Below are positions 42,240 to 50,737 of a DNA stretch of 64,000 nucleotides, piece by piece. Made by a program: the position numbers and the translations under genes. The DNA is taken from IMG/VR virus record IMGVR_UViG_3300046542_000271, positions 1-64,000 of that record; one strand, given 5' to 3'. The notes beneath the pieces are model-generated. The model saw nothing but the letters and a program-made list of their open reading frames with translations, was not told the origin of the DNA and made no database searches. The stretch's first letter is position 1, and every line of letters starts with the position of its first letter. This DNA comes from a virus.

Positions 42240-44393
42240 ATGAGTGTTCTCTCGCTGAAACGTAAGAACCGCTTCGCTGGCGCGACCGGTGTAAACATTG
42301 CCGACCTGAAAGCGGCCCAACAAAACAGCGCTATGTATAGCGTTGAATCGATGGACGTTGCCAAAGCTCTTAAAGATGGCAGCTTCGAATCCTTCGATCT
42401 GTCGTCCGTTGCCGATACCCTGCACAGCGTCCTGGAACCAGGTCAAACTGCCGGCGACTTCCGCAACCCTAACGGCATGGCCGTAGCTTCCATGATCGCA
42501 TCCCTGGGCCGTGCTGCTCCGGACTACCTGCGCATGGTTTCCACCGAAAGCGCCGCTCACAGCGATGGCCTGCCGTCCGCCCAAGCCTACGGCCTGGAAT
42601 ACGACAGCGTCTACTCCACCGAGTCGTTCGACAACCAGAACCTGACCGACCACCTGTCGATCTCGATCGGTCTGAACTACAAAATTTCCCGCCAAGGCCC
42701 GGCGATGGAAATGATCTACCGTACCATCCCTCTGACCCCAGAGCAAGGTACCGTGGAAGTGGAAGTGCCGAACCTGTACGTGCAGAACACTCTGCGCCAC
42801 GCCAACGACGGTAGCGAATCCGACTTCGGCCTGCGCCGTGTGATCGACTCGCACATCGACTACCAGGTTCTGAACGACAACTGCACTCAGCTGGTTCCTG
42901 GCCACAACGGTCAAACCGCTGCGATGTTCGTTCCGACCTCCGTCGTTACCCCGTTCGAATACAAGTCCGGTCGTCGTACCGTTCTGACTTCGGCTCTGCA
43001 AGTGGGCAAGACCATCAACCTGTTCGGCGTCGGTCAAACTGACGCAGTGAGCCGTGTTGGTCAAGCTGACTACACCGAAGCACTGGATCGCAACATCGGT
43101 ATCGAATCCGTGTTCGTGACCCTGGGCGGCGACACCATTCGCTGGGATACCCGCGGCCTGCCGTTCTCCCGCTTCTACAAAGGCCCAGAGCAAGGCAACC
43201 GCGCTCTGAAGCTCGACTTCCCGCTGACCACCCTGGTGATCAACAAGGATACCGTCGACTACGCTGGCGACGCACTGACCGATCCAGTGTTCGACATCAT
43301 CGCCACCGGCGAATACAGCGTTCGTCTGCGCACTACCCTGAACGGTACTGCCGACGTTGAGCGTGGTACTGTCAACATCAACCCAGCTAGCCTGGAAGTG
43401 ATGTCGATCACCAACAAAGCTGGCGAGCAGATCTCCCTGACTGGCACCGTTGGCGCGTCCATCGTTACCGGCCTGGCTGGCCTGAAGACCGAAGGCTGGT
43501 GGCCAGACGCTCGTCTGACCAACTCCAACCATCGTCACCTGGGTCTGCTGCTGAACGTCCGTTCGGTGAAAGAACGTCTGATGACTCGCGTTCGTTCCCC
43601 GTTCTTCGTTCCGTACCCAGTGTCGGAAGATCGCGACCAGACCGTAATGGACTGGCTGACCTTCGCTGTAGGCGCGTACATCAACAACGAAGCTGTTGGT
43701 TCGATGATCGGCTACCACGAGCGTCTGATGCGTCTGACCGGCGGCCTGCGCGGCGAGCTCACCATCGGTGACTTCGAAGAAAACGCCATGCCGATCGAAG
43801 GTATCGGTCGCTACCTGATCAACCCTTACGTCCAGACCTTGAAGGTCAACGTGAAGGGCAATGCTCAGAGCACCAACACCGTCGACAACATCAAGAACGG
43901 CCAAGAAGTTCTGCTGAACGTAATCCGTTCGGTATCGTTCGATATCCAACAGCGCACCAACTACGAAAACGCCTGCCGTTACGTAGATGGCGGTGAAATC
44001 TCCAAGGCATGGAAAGTTGCCCTGGTCACCAGCAAGAAGATCGAGCGCTTCATGACCGTGTCCGGCGACAGCCGTACTCTGGGTGCTGGCCTGCCGTTCC
44101 AGCTGGAAAGCGACGTCGACGCACGTCTGGACAAGCGTATCTACATGACGCTGGTTCGTGAAGGCGACGGCATCGACCCACTGAGCTCCGGCGTAATGCT
44201 GCTGACTCCTACTCTGGTATCGACTCTGTCGGTTACCCGTGACAACGCGCCTCGTCAAGAAGCCGTTGTTCAGCCGCGCTTCCAACACTACAACCTGCTG
44301 CCGATCGTTGTCATGATCGAAGTAGACGGTGTGGACGAGCTGCTCGAAGAGTCGCTGCCTTTTCGTGTGGAAAACACTGAAGTTACTCCTTAA
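42240..44393 (+). CDS. Major capsid protein (phiKZ type)
   Basis: 717 residues, close to the phiKZ major capsid protein in size. The gene has extremely regular, biased codons, as expected for the most abundant virion protein. TTGGAG lies 7 nt upstream of the ATG. The N-terminal 130 residues are helical and acidic; S-T-E sites at 101-103 and 126-128 fit the (S/A/G)-X-E prohead protease motif, so maturation by removal of about 103 or 128 residues is possible. The rest (LSISIGLNYKISRQGPAMEM ...) would form the HK97-like fold. A 17-bp hairpin follows the gene. RNA polymerase and portal genes lie downstream in the phiKZ-like order. Confidence 0.88.
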   Translation: MSVLSLKRKNRFAGATGVNIADLKAAQQNSAMYSVESMDVAKALKDGSFESFDLSSVADTLHSVLEPGQTAGDFRNPNGMAVASMIASLGRAAPDYLRMVSTESAAHSDGLPSAQAYGLEYDSVYSTESFDNQNLTDHLSISIGLNYKISRQGPAMEMIYRTIPLTPEQGTVEVEVPNLYVQNTLRHANDGSESDFGLRRVIDSHIDYQVLNDNCTQLVPGHNGQTAAMFVPTSVVTPFEYKSGRRTVLTSALQVGKTINLFGVGQTDAVSRVGQADYTEALDRNIGIESVFVTLGGDTIRWDTRGLPFSRFYKGPEQGNRALKLDFPLTTLVINKDTVDYAGDALTDPVFDIIATGEYSVRLRTTLNGTADVERGTVNINPASLEVMSITNKAGEQISLTGTVGASIVTGLAGLKTEGWWPDARLTNSNHRHLGLLLNVRSVKERLMTRVRSPFFVPYPVSEDRDQTVMDWLTFAVGAYINNEAVGSMIGYHERLMRLTGGLRGELTIGDFEENAMPIEGIGRYLINPYVQTLKVNVKGNAQSTNTVDNIKNGQEVLLNVIRSVSFDIQQRTNYENACRYVDGGEISKAWKVALVTSKKIERFMTVSGDSRTLGAGLPFQLESDVDARLDKRIYMTLVREGDGIDPLSSGVMLLTPTLVSTLSVTRDNAPRQEAVVQPRFQHYNLLPIVVMIEVDGVDELLEESLPFRVENTEVTP

Positions 44394-44455
44394 AAACGTG
44401 GCGCCGATCCAGAACCTTGGAACGGTACCGCTGCCTAGGGTAGCGTAAGTGTCAA

Positions 44456-44500
44456 ATGCATAAAAGCCCCTGGGTTCACTCCCAGGGGCTTTTATGCTGT
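44456..44500 (+). terminator. 17-bp perfect hairpin after the capsid gene
   Basis: GCATAAAAGCCCCTGGG (44458-44474) pairs perfectly with CCCAGGGGCTTTTATGC (44481-44497), loop TTCACT. It is the longest stem in the window. The T-run is only partial (CTATGCTTTTATAG), so partial termination or mRNA stabilisation is likely. Confidence 0.82.
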
Positions 44501-44583
44501 CTATGCTTTTATAGCAATACATTATCGTGATGCAGGGTAGATTCAATGAACTCGATGTAATTCTTTAAGGCAGGCAACTAACT

Positions 44584-45804
44584 ATGGATATGGGAATCTC
44601 CAAGCGACAGGCCAAAGGCAACGGTTCATCTGGCGTGGTATTTCGTAACAACGAAAACGCTGGACCAATCGTGATCACCAACCAGTACCTCAATTACGGA
44701 TTGACATACACCATCACCAACCTCACGGGCCGGTCAGTATATGTCAAAGACCGACTGGGTACTCTGGTTGAAATCAAGCAGGGCCGTGGCAAGGTAGAAG
44801 GCGTCATTTGTATTGAGGTGGTCTGGAAAGCGGGAGTGGAACAGATCCGGGCCTTAATGGAACAGTATTCGCGCTATAGCGCCATCAATGAGTTCTGCCG
44901 TAACGCAGAAGAAGCCCTTTACCTCTTTCTGAAGAATAGTAGTAATTCTTCACCATCTATGCGTATCTTTATAGATGAGGAGTTGCTGCGTTCGCGTAAC
45001 GACGCAATCTATCAACCTGATCTCGATTTACTCCTTATGTTCGCCACTCGTATCGAGACCGAGCATCCATCTAGCCCATTGTCGCGATTCCGTGACGGTG
45101 GAGACCAATCCGTCAAACTCATCAACAGCTGTGGCGCTGATGCGCTGATTTATGCCATCGAGGCAATCGACAACTCCATCCACCAACGTTACAAAGACAA
45201 ATATCTGTACATCGGCGACGAAGTCTACCATGTCCCGGTCCAACATAAACCTGGCTCGCCTCACTGCGGATTCATTGTGACACGCAATCGTTCAGCAGAT
45301 GAGATCAACAAGAACCTAGAACCTGGTAAACGGTATATCCGTGAACTTATGTCCTTTACTGATGCTGCCAGGAAGTTTGGGGTAGCTGATACGGTGGAGG
45401 AAGCCAGGGCCATGGGTGATCTAAAGCTTCAGTCTGAGGCCAGGATCGCCGAGCTACAGATGCGCATCAAAGAAACAGATACACAAAACACGCTGCTAAA
45501 GCGTGAAATAGAAAATACCAACACGGAGCGTGATCGCGAGAGCGGTAACGTCAAATACAACCGGGAGCGAGAGAAGAATGATGAAGAGTTCGCATTCCAA
45601 CGAGAGAAGTGGCAGCGAGAGCGCGAGAAGTTAGACCAGGATTCTGCCCTCGCTAGGGAGAAATACGAGCGGGAGCGGGACAAAGCTTTGCAAGACGCAG
45701 CAAGGGATGAGATCAAGAACACGTATGAATGGATCAAGGTCCTCACTGGGGGCTTGGCAATCCTCGGTACGTTTTTAGGGTTGAGTCGACTTAAATTGGC
45801 TTAG
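44584..45804 (+). CDS. Coiled-coil protein with C-terminal membrane anchor, 406 aa
   Basis: Residues 1-280 are a globular region (MDMGISKRQAKGNGSSGVVF ...). Residues about 285-375 form a long, highly charged coiled coil (EKWQREREKLDQDSALAREK). The C-terminus is a hydrophobic segment, VLTGGLAILGTFLGLSRLKLA. The layout suggests a tail-anchored scaffold or tether at a membrane. It lies between the capsid and RNA polymerase genes. The Shine-Dalgarno is weak. Not recognised beyond these features. Confidence 0.83.
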   Translation: MDMGISKRQAKGNGSSGVVFRNNENAGPIVITNQYLNYGLTYTITNLTGRSVYVKDRLGTLVEIKQGRGKVEGVICIEVVWKAGVEQIRALMEQYSRYSAINEFCRNAEEALYLFLKNSSNSSPSMRIFIDEELLRSRNDAIYQPDLDLLLMFATRIETEHPSSPLSRFRDGGDQSVKLINSCGADALIYAIEAIDNSIHQRYKDKYLYIGDEVYHVPVQHKPGSPHCGFIVTRNRSADEINKNLEPGKRYIRELMSFTDAARKFGVADTVEEARAMGDLKLQSEARIAELQMRIKETDTQNTLLKREIENTNTERDRESGNVKYNREREKNDEEFAFQREKWQREREKLDQDSALAREKYERERDKALQDAARDEIKNTYEWIKVLTGGLAILGTFLGLSRLKLA

Positions 45805-45825
45805 TAATAATGCGGGATCTCGCGG

Positions 45826-47478
45826 ATGGACATTGAACTTTTCGACGAAATGCAAGAGGGGAAACCAGTCTTTGATCAACGGATCTTGGACGGCATGGCA
45901 TATAGCGGGTTACAGGACGCTAAGGGCGAAGTCGATCGCCTGATTGGGTGTGCCAGACGTAGCTTCCCTCAAGATTTCGAATACCTGGGGTCGTCTATTT
46001 GTCCGCCACAGGAAGCCTATTTGGTAATGGCTTCTATTAAACGACGTGGGGAGTCGTCGGTGGACCTTGCGCCAAGCGATGTAGTGCTGTGCAAGTATGA
46101 GTTTGCGTTTGAAGGGCTTCCGCTGAAGGACCGTTACTTCTTCCTCCCTTATGTTCGCAAGGGCGGATTCATCAAGATCGCGGGTAAGCAGTTTGCTATC
46201 AGTCCTGTGCTCGCAGATCCAGGCTTCTCGGTGGGTGAAGATTATGTCTTCATCCGGATGAACCGCGCGCCAGTCAACTTCAAGCGGATCATTTACACGA
46301 TCGACATCAACGGGGAGAAAGTCTCCAAGTATGTCGTTCACTCCAAGCTGCACCATAGAGCCGGTAATCGCGACCGTAAACACGGCAGCGATGTGATTCA
46401 CGTAGGGCGGGTGATTACGACCATCCCTCATTACCTGTTCTGTAAGTACGGCCCAGAGGAAGCCTTCAAACGCTTTGGTCACTGTGATGTCCACATCACG
46501 ACTGAGGCGGAATTGGCAGAGTCCCCGATGGACCCGGAGAAATACACGTTCATCCGCAGTCGGAAGGTTGCTCCTTCTACATTGAAGAAGATCCATAACT
46601 ACGCGATGAATGCATCGCCTGTGGTGTTGGTATTCGACAAAGCTCAAATGGCTGGCAAGCAGCACCTGGTCGAGGGTCTTGCGGCTGGGTTCTTCTACAT
46701 GGTTGACCACTTCCCTGAAGTGACTGAACGCAAGGAACTGGCTGACCCATTCACCTGGAAGCTGTGGCTGGCGTATGTTCTCTTCGGGGATCAGCTGGGC
46801 TACGGTAAGTTGGTGGAGAACGTTGATTCTCACCTCAACAGCCTGGATGACTACGTGGACGTTGAAGTCCGCCGTACGCTCCTGGATGAAGAGGAACTGG
46901 AGTTCGATGACATCTACCAACTGTGCTCTCACATCCAAGAGCACATGGATGACATCATCCAGCGCAAAGGGACTGACATCGCGAGCATGTACGGTAAACG
47001 GCTGATGACAGCCAACTACGTGCTGCGGGATATCTTTGAACAGATCTTCCGTTGTGTGTTCGAGATTACCAAGAACCGCAAGCGCAAACTGACCAAGGAG
47101 GATTACAACAAACTCCTCGGGAAGTATTTCATTCCTGAAAAGATCCATGAATTACGTAACACCGCTACGAAGGCATACGTCTCCTCGGTCTCCTCACCGA
47201 GCGACAACATGTTCTTCAAGGTCACCAGCCGTCTGGTAATGCAGGCACACACTGGCACCAGTGGCAAGAGTCAGAATGTGAACGTTCACGATCCGATGTC
47301 GCACCTGCACGAATCTACGGCAGAATGTGGCAACAGCTTGGTACTGCCCCGCAACAGTCCACTGGCTCGGAATACCATCAACCCTACCGCATGGCTGGAC
47401 TCGAAGATGACTCTTCTGAAGAAGCCTCACATGCGTGGGGTGATTGAGTACATCGGCGAACATATTCACCGCAATTAA
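45826..47478 (+). CDS. Multisubunit RNA polymerase, N-terminal part of beta subunit
   Basis: 550 residues. FLPYVRKGGFIKIAGKQFAI (about 107-126) resembles the RpoB segment around 'GtFIinG.ervvvsQl'. The C-terminal part, VNVHDPMSHLHESTAECGN then SLVLPRNSPLARN, resembles the RpoB region 'V.P.hyGr.CpieTPEG.niGL', where the N-terminal half of a split beta subunit would end. In phiKZ the non-virion RNA polymerase is split and its beta N-terminal half (gp123) lies close to the capsid gene (gp120), as here. It would act with other subunits encoded elsewhere in transcribing phage genes. A role in the virion enzyme instead is possible. Confidence 0.72.
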   Translation: MDIELFDEMQEGKPVFDQRILDGMAYSGLQDAKGEVDRLIGCARRSFPQDFEYLGSSICPPQEAYLVMASIKRRGESSVDLAPSDVVLCKYEFAFEGLPLKDRYFFLPYVRKGGFIKIAGKQFAISPVLADPGFSVGEDYVFIRMNRAPVNFKRIIYTIDINGEKVSKYVVHSKLHHRAGNRDRKHGSDVIHVGRVITTIPHYLFCKYGPEEAFKRFGHCDVHITTEAELAESPMDPEKYTFIRSRKVAPSTLKKIHNYAMNASPVVLVFDKAQMAGKQHLVEGLAAGFFYMVDHFPEVTERKELADPFTWKLWLAYVLFGDQLGYGKLVENVDSHLNSLDDYVDVEVRRTLLDEEELEFDDIYQLCSHIQEHMDDIIQRKGTDIASMYGKRLMTANYVLRDIFEQIFRCVFEITKNRKRKLTKEDYNKLLGKYFIPEKIHELRNTATKAYVSSVSSPSDNMFFKVTSRLVMQAHTGTSGKSQNVNVHDPMSHLHESTAECGNSLVLPRNSPLARNTINPTAWLDSKMTLLKKPHMRGVIEYIGEHIHRN

Positions 47479-47505
47479 TCGAATTGAAACTGGAGCGCAA
47501 CTAAC

Positions 47506-49431
47506 ATGGCTATGACCCGCGACGAACAAGCCCTTTGGGATGGCATTGCTGACGAAGCAGTACGCTACATTGACGAACGCGCTGATGAGCGCGGTGCAAG
47601 TGAACTGCGTGTGCGTTATGCCGAGATCCTCGGCAAGAACAACTACGCTAACCGCGACTTCGAAGCGTTGATCGATTCGATGTTCGACGGCTTCCGCAAC
47701 ATCGAAGAAGAATACGCGCGTTCCAACGATCGCCTGGAAGACTTCCTTCCGAAAGCGGTACAGGACGTGGTCGATGGTCACTTCGCCAACAGTGTGCTGA
47801 GCAATCGCCGCACTGCTGACGAGCTGGACAATCGCACCTATGCCGAAATGGAAGACATGGTCAAGCTGTACAAGGACCTGTTGGGCGGTCGTAGCCGCGG
47901 CGGTGGACGTGGTGACCGTGGCGGTCGAGGTGACCGCGGTGGTCGTGACGAGCGTGGTGGTTCTGGCTATAGCCGTGGTGGCCGTCAGGAACGCAGTCGC
48001 AGCACCGAGAACCTGGGTCGTACCAGTGGCGGTGGCGGTGGTGGCTGGCGTAATCAGAAGGCCGCTCGTACCAAAGTCGCTGCTGGCGATCATTGGGCAG
48101 AAGCTGCGCGTGATGCGCGGGATACCGATGATCGTGAAGAAGCATCCCGTCAGGTGGAAGAAGTTCGTCGTCCAGCCGCCGCCAAGCCGCTGATCGCTGA
48201 CTCTCCTCTGGCACCGGTGGAATCCCGTCCAGTGTTGGAAGGTCCGGATTACACCAAGGCTCGTCCGCATGACGAGTTCCTGCAAGATGGCGAGCACTGG
48301 AAAGTTGCTTCCAAGTCGGGTTGGGCTATTCCGTTCGACTATCAAAACCCACTGGCCAGCGTACCGAAGCTGTACGATGTCCGTACCCAAATCAAATACC
48401 ACGTAAAGAATGTAGACGGCAAAGTCCGTGAGGAGCTCGTTAAAGTGAATGATGACAACCGTTACCTGGCTCATGAAGGCATGCAGCAACCTGAGCGCTA
48501 CCACTCGACTAACCGTCGGGCTACTCCGGCCGTTTCCCTGTCGGGCGCCAAACCTGCCGCTGGTGATGACGACCTGAATCAGGTTGATGTAAAACCGGTT
48601 GTCACCAATCTCCAGGAATCCCTGGGCAATCTCGATCGCAACCAGTTCGAGATCGGCGAGAACGGTGCTCCTCTGGGCGAAACCCTCAACGGTCTGGTGT
48701 TCAACACCCGCGTGAAGATGGTTGCTGGTAAGGACGCTCAGCGTCTGAACATCTGCTACCGTCACACGGCGCTGATCGCCACCTCCTGGGAGCAGGAAGC
48801 GCTGATCCAGCGTATCTACGGCTCCAACAACCTGTCGGCTGCTGCGCAATCCCTGCGTGATCTGAAGGGTGACTTCGACGTCACCATCTGGAATGAACTG
48901 AACAAGCGCTTCTCGGACCTGGTCCTGCGTGCCGTTCGCTTCCAGTTCCAGCACAACTCGGTGAAAGCCATGTCGTTCGCCAACGACTGGGAGAAACTGA
49001 TCAAGCACCTGGAAGGCACCAAAGGCGAAGGCTTTGCTTCCGACTTTGCTCAGCGCACTTCGTACATCATCCCAATGGCCTGCGCTATCGCTGGCCGTGA
49101 CGATCTGTCGGCGTTCACTGAACTGCCAGAAGGCCAAGAAGCTCCGTGCGTAGTGTTCCTGGATTCGACTGCAATCGTCGCCCTGGACTCGACTCTGGAC
49201 GCTCTGGGTCTGGGCAAGCAGCTGCTGGAAATGGAAACCGGTGCCAGCATCACGGCTCAGGCCGATGCAGCTCTGAACACCGTCGTACGCGGTCTGTACA
49301 GCAAGCTGGACGACAAAGCGCCAAGCGCTGGTGCCACTCGTGTGTACCTGAACACCAACGACGGCGCCATCCTGGAACTGATTCCGTTTGCCGCTCGTAA
49401 GGAAAACTTCATCTTGGCAGTCGTCAAGTAA
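47506..49431 (+). CDS. RGG-rich protein, 641 aa
   Basis: Residues 1-125 are helical (MAMTRDEQALWDGIADEAVR). Residues about 126-182 are an arginine-glycine-rich stretch (GGRSRGGGRGDRGGRGDRGG ...), low complexity and similar to RNA-binding RGG boxes. A charged linker follows, and residues 230-641 look folded (DGEHWKVASKSGWAIPFDYQ ... RVYLNTNDGAILELIPF). GGAG is 10 nt upstream of the ATG. Strong codon bias suggests high expression. Between RNA polymerase and CYTH-like genes, a nucleic-acid-binding role is plausible; a virion role cannot be excluded. Confidence 0.85.
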   Translation: MAMTRDEQALWDGIADEAVRYIDERADERGASELRVRYAEILGKNNYANRDFEALIDSMFDGFRNIEEEYARSNDRLEDFLPKAVQDVVDGHFANSVLSNRRTADELDNRTYAEMEDMVKLYKDLLGGRSRGGGRGDRGGRGDRGGRDERGGSGYSRGGRQERSRSTENLGRTSGGGGGGWRNQKAARTKVAAGDHWAEAARDARDTDDREEASRQVEEVRRPAAAKPLIADSPLAPVESRPVLEGPDYTKARPHDEFLQDGEHWKVASKSGWAIPFDYQNPLASVPKLYDVRTQIKYHVKNVDGKVREELVKVNDDNRYLAHEGMQQPERYHSTNRRATPAVSLSGAKPAAGDDDLNQVDVKPVVTNLQESLGNLDRNQFEIGENGAPLGETLNGLVFNTRVKMVAGKDAQRLNICYRHTALIATSWEQEALIQRIYGSNNLSAAAQSLRDLKGDFDVTIWNELNKRFSDLVLRAVRFQFQHNSVKAMSFANDWEKLIKHLEGTKGEGFASDFAQRTSYIIPMACAIAGRDDLSAFTELPEGQEAPCVVFLDSTAIVALDSTLDALGLGKQLLEMETGASITAQADAALNTVVRGLYSKLDDKAPSAGATRVYLNTNDGAILELIPFAARKENFILAVVK

Positions 49432-49503
49432 ACCAGTGACTCGATCTTCTACCCTGCGAAGTGTCGATCGAGTCATTACTCCCATTAACCCCTAACAGCT
49501 TAC

Positions 49504-49515
49504 ACAAACGTTTGT
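49504..49515. promoter_or_regulatory. Palindrome ACAAACGTTTGT
   Basis: 12-bp perfect palindrome in the gap after the RGG gene. It shares CAAACGTTTG with the site before the capsid gene. A longer stem, TGACTCGATC with GATCGAGTCA, also lies in this gap at about 49437-49475. Confidence 0.3.
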
Positions 49516-49519
49516 CTAA

Positions 49520-49564
49520 TCCACAGAGGTCCCTACGGGGGCCTCGCTGGTACTTTCTTTTTTT
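49520..49564 (+). terminator. Intrinsic terminator after the RGG gene
   Basis: GAGGTCCC (49526-49533) pairs with GGGGCCTC (49538-49545) with one G-T pair, followed by CTTTCTTTTTTTG. The next gene's Shine-Dalgarno begins 5 nt after the T-run, so its transcription needs readthrough or a promoter inside the gap. Confidence 0.82.
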
Positions 49565-49579
49565 GTTCAAGGAGTGGCT

Positions 49580-50224
49580 ATGAAGGAATGTCTGATCGAA
49601 CAGTTGGCTTTTCATCGCTTCGAGCAATCTGAAGTGTCCAATGAAGCCTCTGGTCACGAGTACGAGATCGAAATCTACGTTCGGCTCAAGAACCCTGATG
49701 AGGTAGCGGCAAAGGCTTCCTCTCACGAACTACAAGAGCAGTGGGGCTGCTTCATCCCCAAGACTGATAAGAATGCTGCCAGCATGTCGACTCGCGTCCG
49801 TATGACGCAGCGGATGGACGAGGAGCCTGGCTACGTGTTCTGCTCCAAGACAGACGGTGGCGAACTGGGTCGTAAGGAAGTTGAACACGACTCCTGTCGC
49901 GATCAGTTCGAACAGTTCCGCATGGCCGCTGACCAGGGCTTGAAGAAGATCCGCTACAACGTTCCTCATCACCTGGAATCCATTGCGACTGACATCGTCT
50001 ATGAAGTGGACGTGTTCCGCAATAAGAAAGGTGAGTTGGTGGAATGGACCAAGATCGATGCTGAGGTTCAACCCGGCACCGCGATCCGTCCAGAAGACAT
50101 TCCTTTCGAGTGCGAGGAGATCATCATCGTGACTCCGGAAGCGAAGAAGGAAGATGCAGAGCTGCGCGACAAGATTGGCAAGCTGTACGCCAAATACTTC
50201 CGCTCGGACAACGAGTTGATCTAA
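49580..50224 (+). CDS. CYTH/triphosphatase-like protein, 214 aa
   Basis: The ATG at 49580 has AAGGAG 5 nt upstream; the in-frame GTG at 49574 is inside that site. The N-terminus (SGHEYEIEIYVRLKN) and the series STRVRMTQRM, LKKIRYNVP, IVYEVDVFRNKKGELVEWTK resemble the E.E, K.R and 'DvF.g...glv.aE' pattern of CYTH tunnel enzymes, which hydrolyse triphosphates or make cAMP. The typical EXEXK start is imperfect, so activity is uncertain. It is followed by a 14-bp hairpin. Confidence 0.5.
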   Translation: MKECLIEQLAFHRFEQSEVSNEASGHEYEIEIYVRLKNPDEVAAKASSHELQEQWGCFIPKTDKNAASMSTRVRMTQRMDEEPGYVFCSKTDGGELGRKEVEHDSCRDQFEQFRMAADQGLKKIRYNVPHHLESIATDIVYEVDVFRNKKGELVEWTKIDAEVQPGTAIRPEDIPFECEEIIIVTPEAKKEDAELRDKIGKLYAKYFRSDNELI

Positions 50225-50225
50225 A

Positions 50226-50275
50226 CGGCATAAAGACACCTACTGGGTTTGCGCCCAGTAGGTGTCTGTGCTGCT
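50226..50275. terminator. 14-bp perfect hairpin between convergent genes
   Basis: AGACACCTACTGGG (50234-50247) pairs with CCCAGTAGGTGTCT (50254-50267), loop TTTGCG, with outer GGCATA/TGTGCTG. No T-run on either strand. It separates the CYTH-like gene from the leftward membrane protein gene. Confidence 0.7.
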
Positions 50276-50708
50276 ATGTCGTAGGAACTGGTGACAACAT
50301 CTTCATGATCTCAACGATCAATTTAGTGATCTCCAGTACTGCTTCCGTGTTGACTCCACTTCCCACGCCACTGGCCAGGATGAGAGCAACCACGCAGACT
50401 GTAGCACCAAAGCCCATGAATGCTGCGAAGTGTTTGCGCGTCTTGTCCGTCTTAACAGCGGCATCGGATACCGGCTGATCAGACATCAAGGATACTTGTC
50501 CTCCCACAGATGTAACCAAAACCATCTGTTGCGTCACGGCGTCTAAAGTCGACAAGGCCGACTTAATTTCCATCGCCGTTGCGGTGCGGGGGTCCAACTG
50601 AGCATCCACATTCAGGAAGCTGTTGACCAATCCAATCAACGCTTCTTCCCAAGGGAAGTCCACCGCCGGGTTCCTGCCCATCAAAATTAAAGCATCTTCG
50701 ATTTTCAT
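50274..50708 (-). CDS. Membrane protein, 144 aa
   Basis: The start at 50708 (MKIEDALILMGRNPAVDFPW) has AAGGGG 8 nt upstream; the longer frame to 50789 would run inside the next gene. A hydrophobic segment FAAFMGFGATVCVVALILASGV is followed by a short amphipathic C-terminal helix (LEITKLIVEIMKML). One or two membrane segments near the C-terminus would fit a holin-like or tail-anchored protein, but nothing specific is recognised. It overlaps the promoter-distal side of the resolvase gene closely. Confidence 0.78.
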   Translation of the reverse strand: MKIEDALILMGRNPAVDFPWEEALIGLVNSFLNVDAQLDPRTATAMEIKSALSTLDAVTQQMVLVTSVGGQVSLMSDQPVSDAAVKTDKTRKHFAAFMGFGATVCVVALILASGVGSGVNTEAVLEITKLIVEIMKMLSPVPTT

Positions 50709-50737
50709 CCAGGAGACCCCTTCTTGCGTGTGAGGCG

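Noticed and set aside
42219-44546. A 775-codon open frame on the minus strand opposite the capsid gene
   Set aside because: It mirrors the capsid gene with strong codon bias; its protein is dominated by His/Gln/Val runs typical of antisense shadows and has no ribosome binding site.
47194-49485. A 763-codon minus-strand frame opposite the RGG gene
   Set aside because: Antisense shadow; the low-complexity Thr/Ala stretch is the reverse of the RGG codons.
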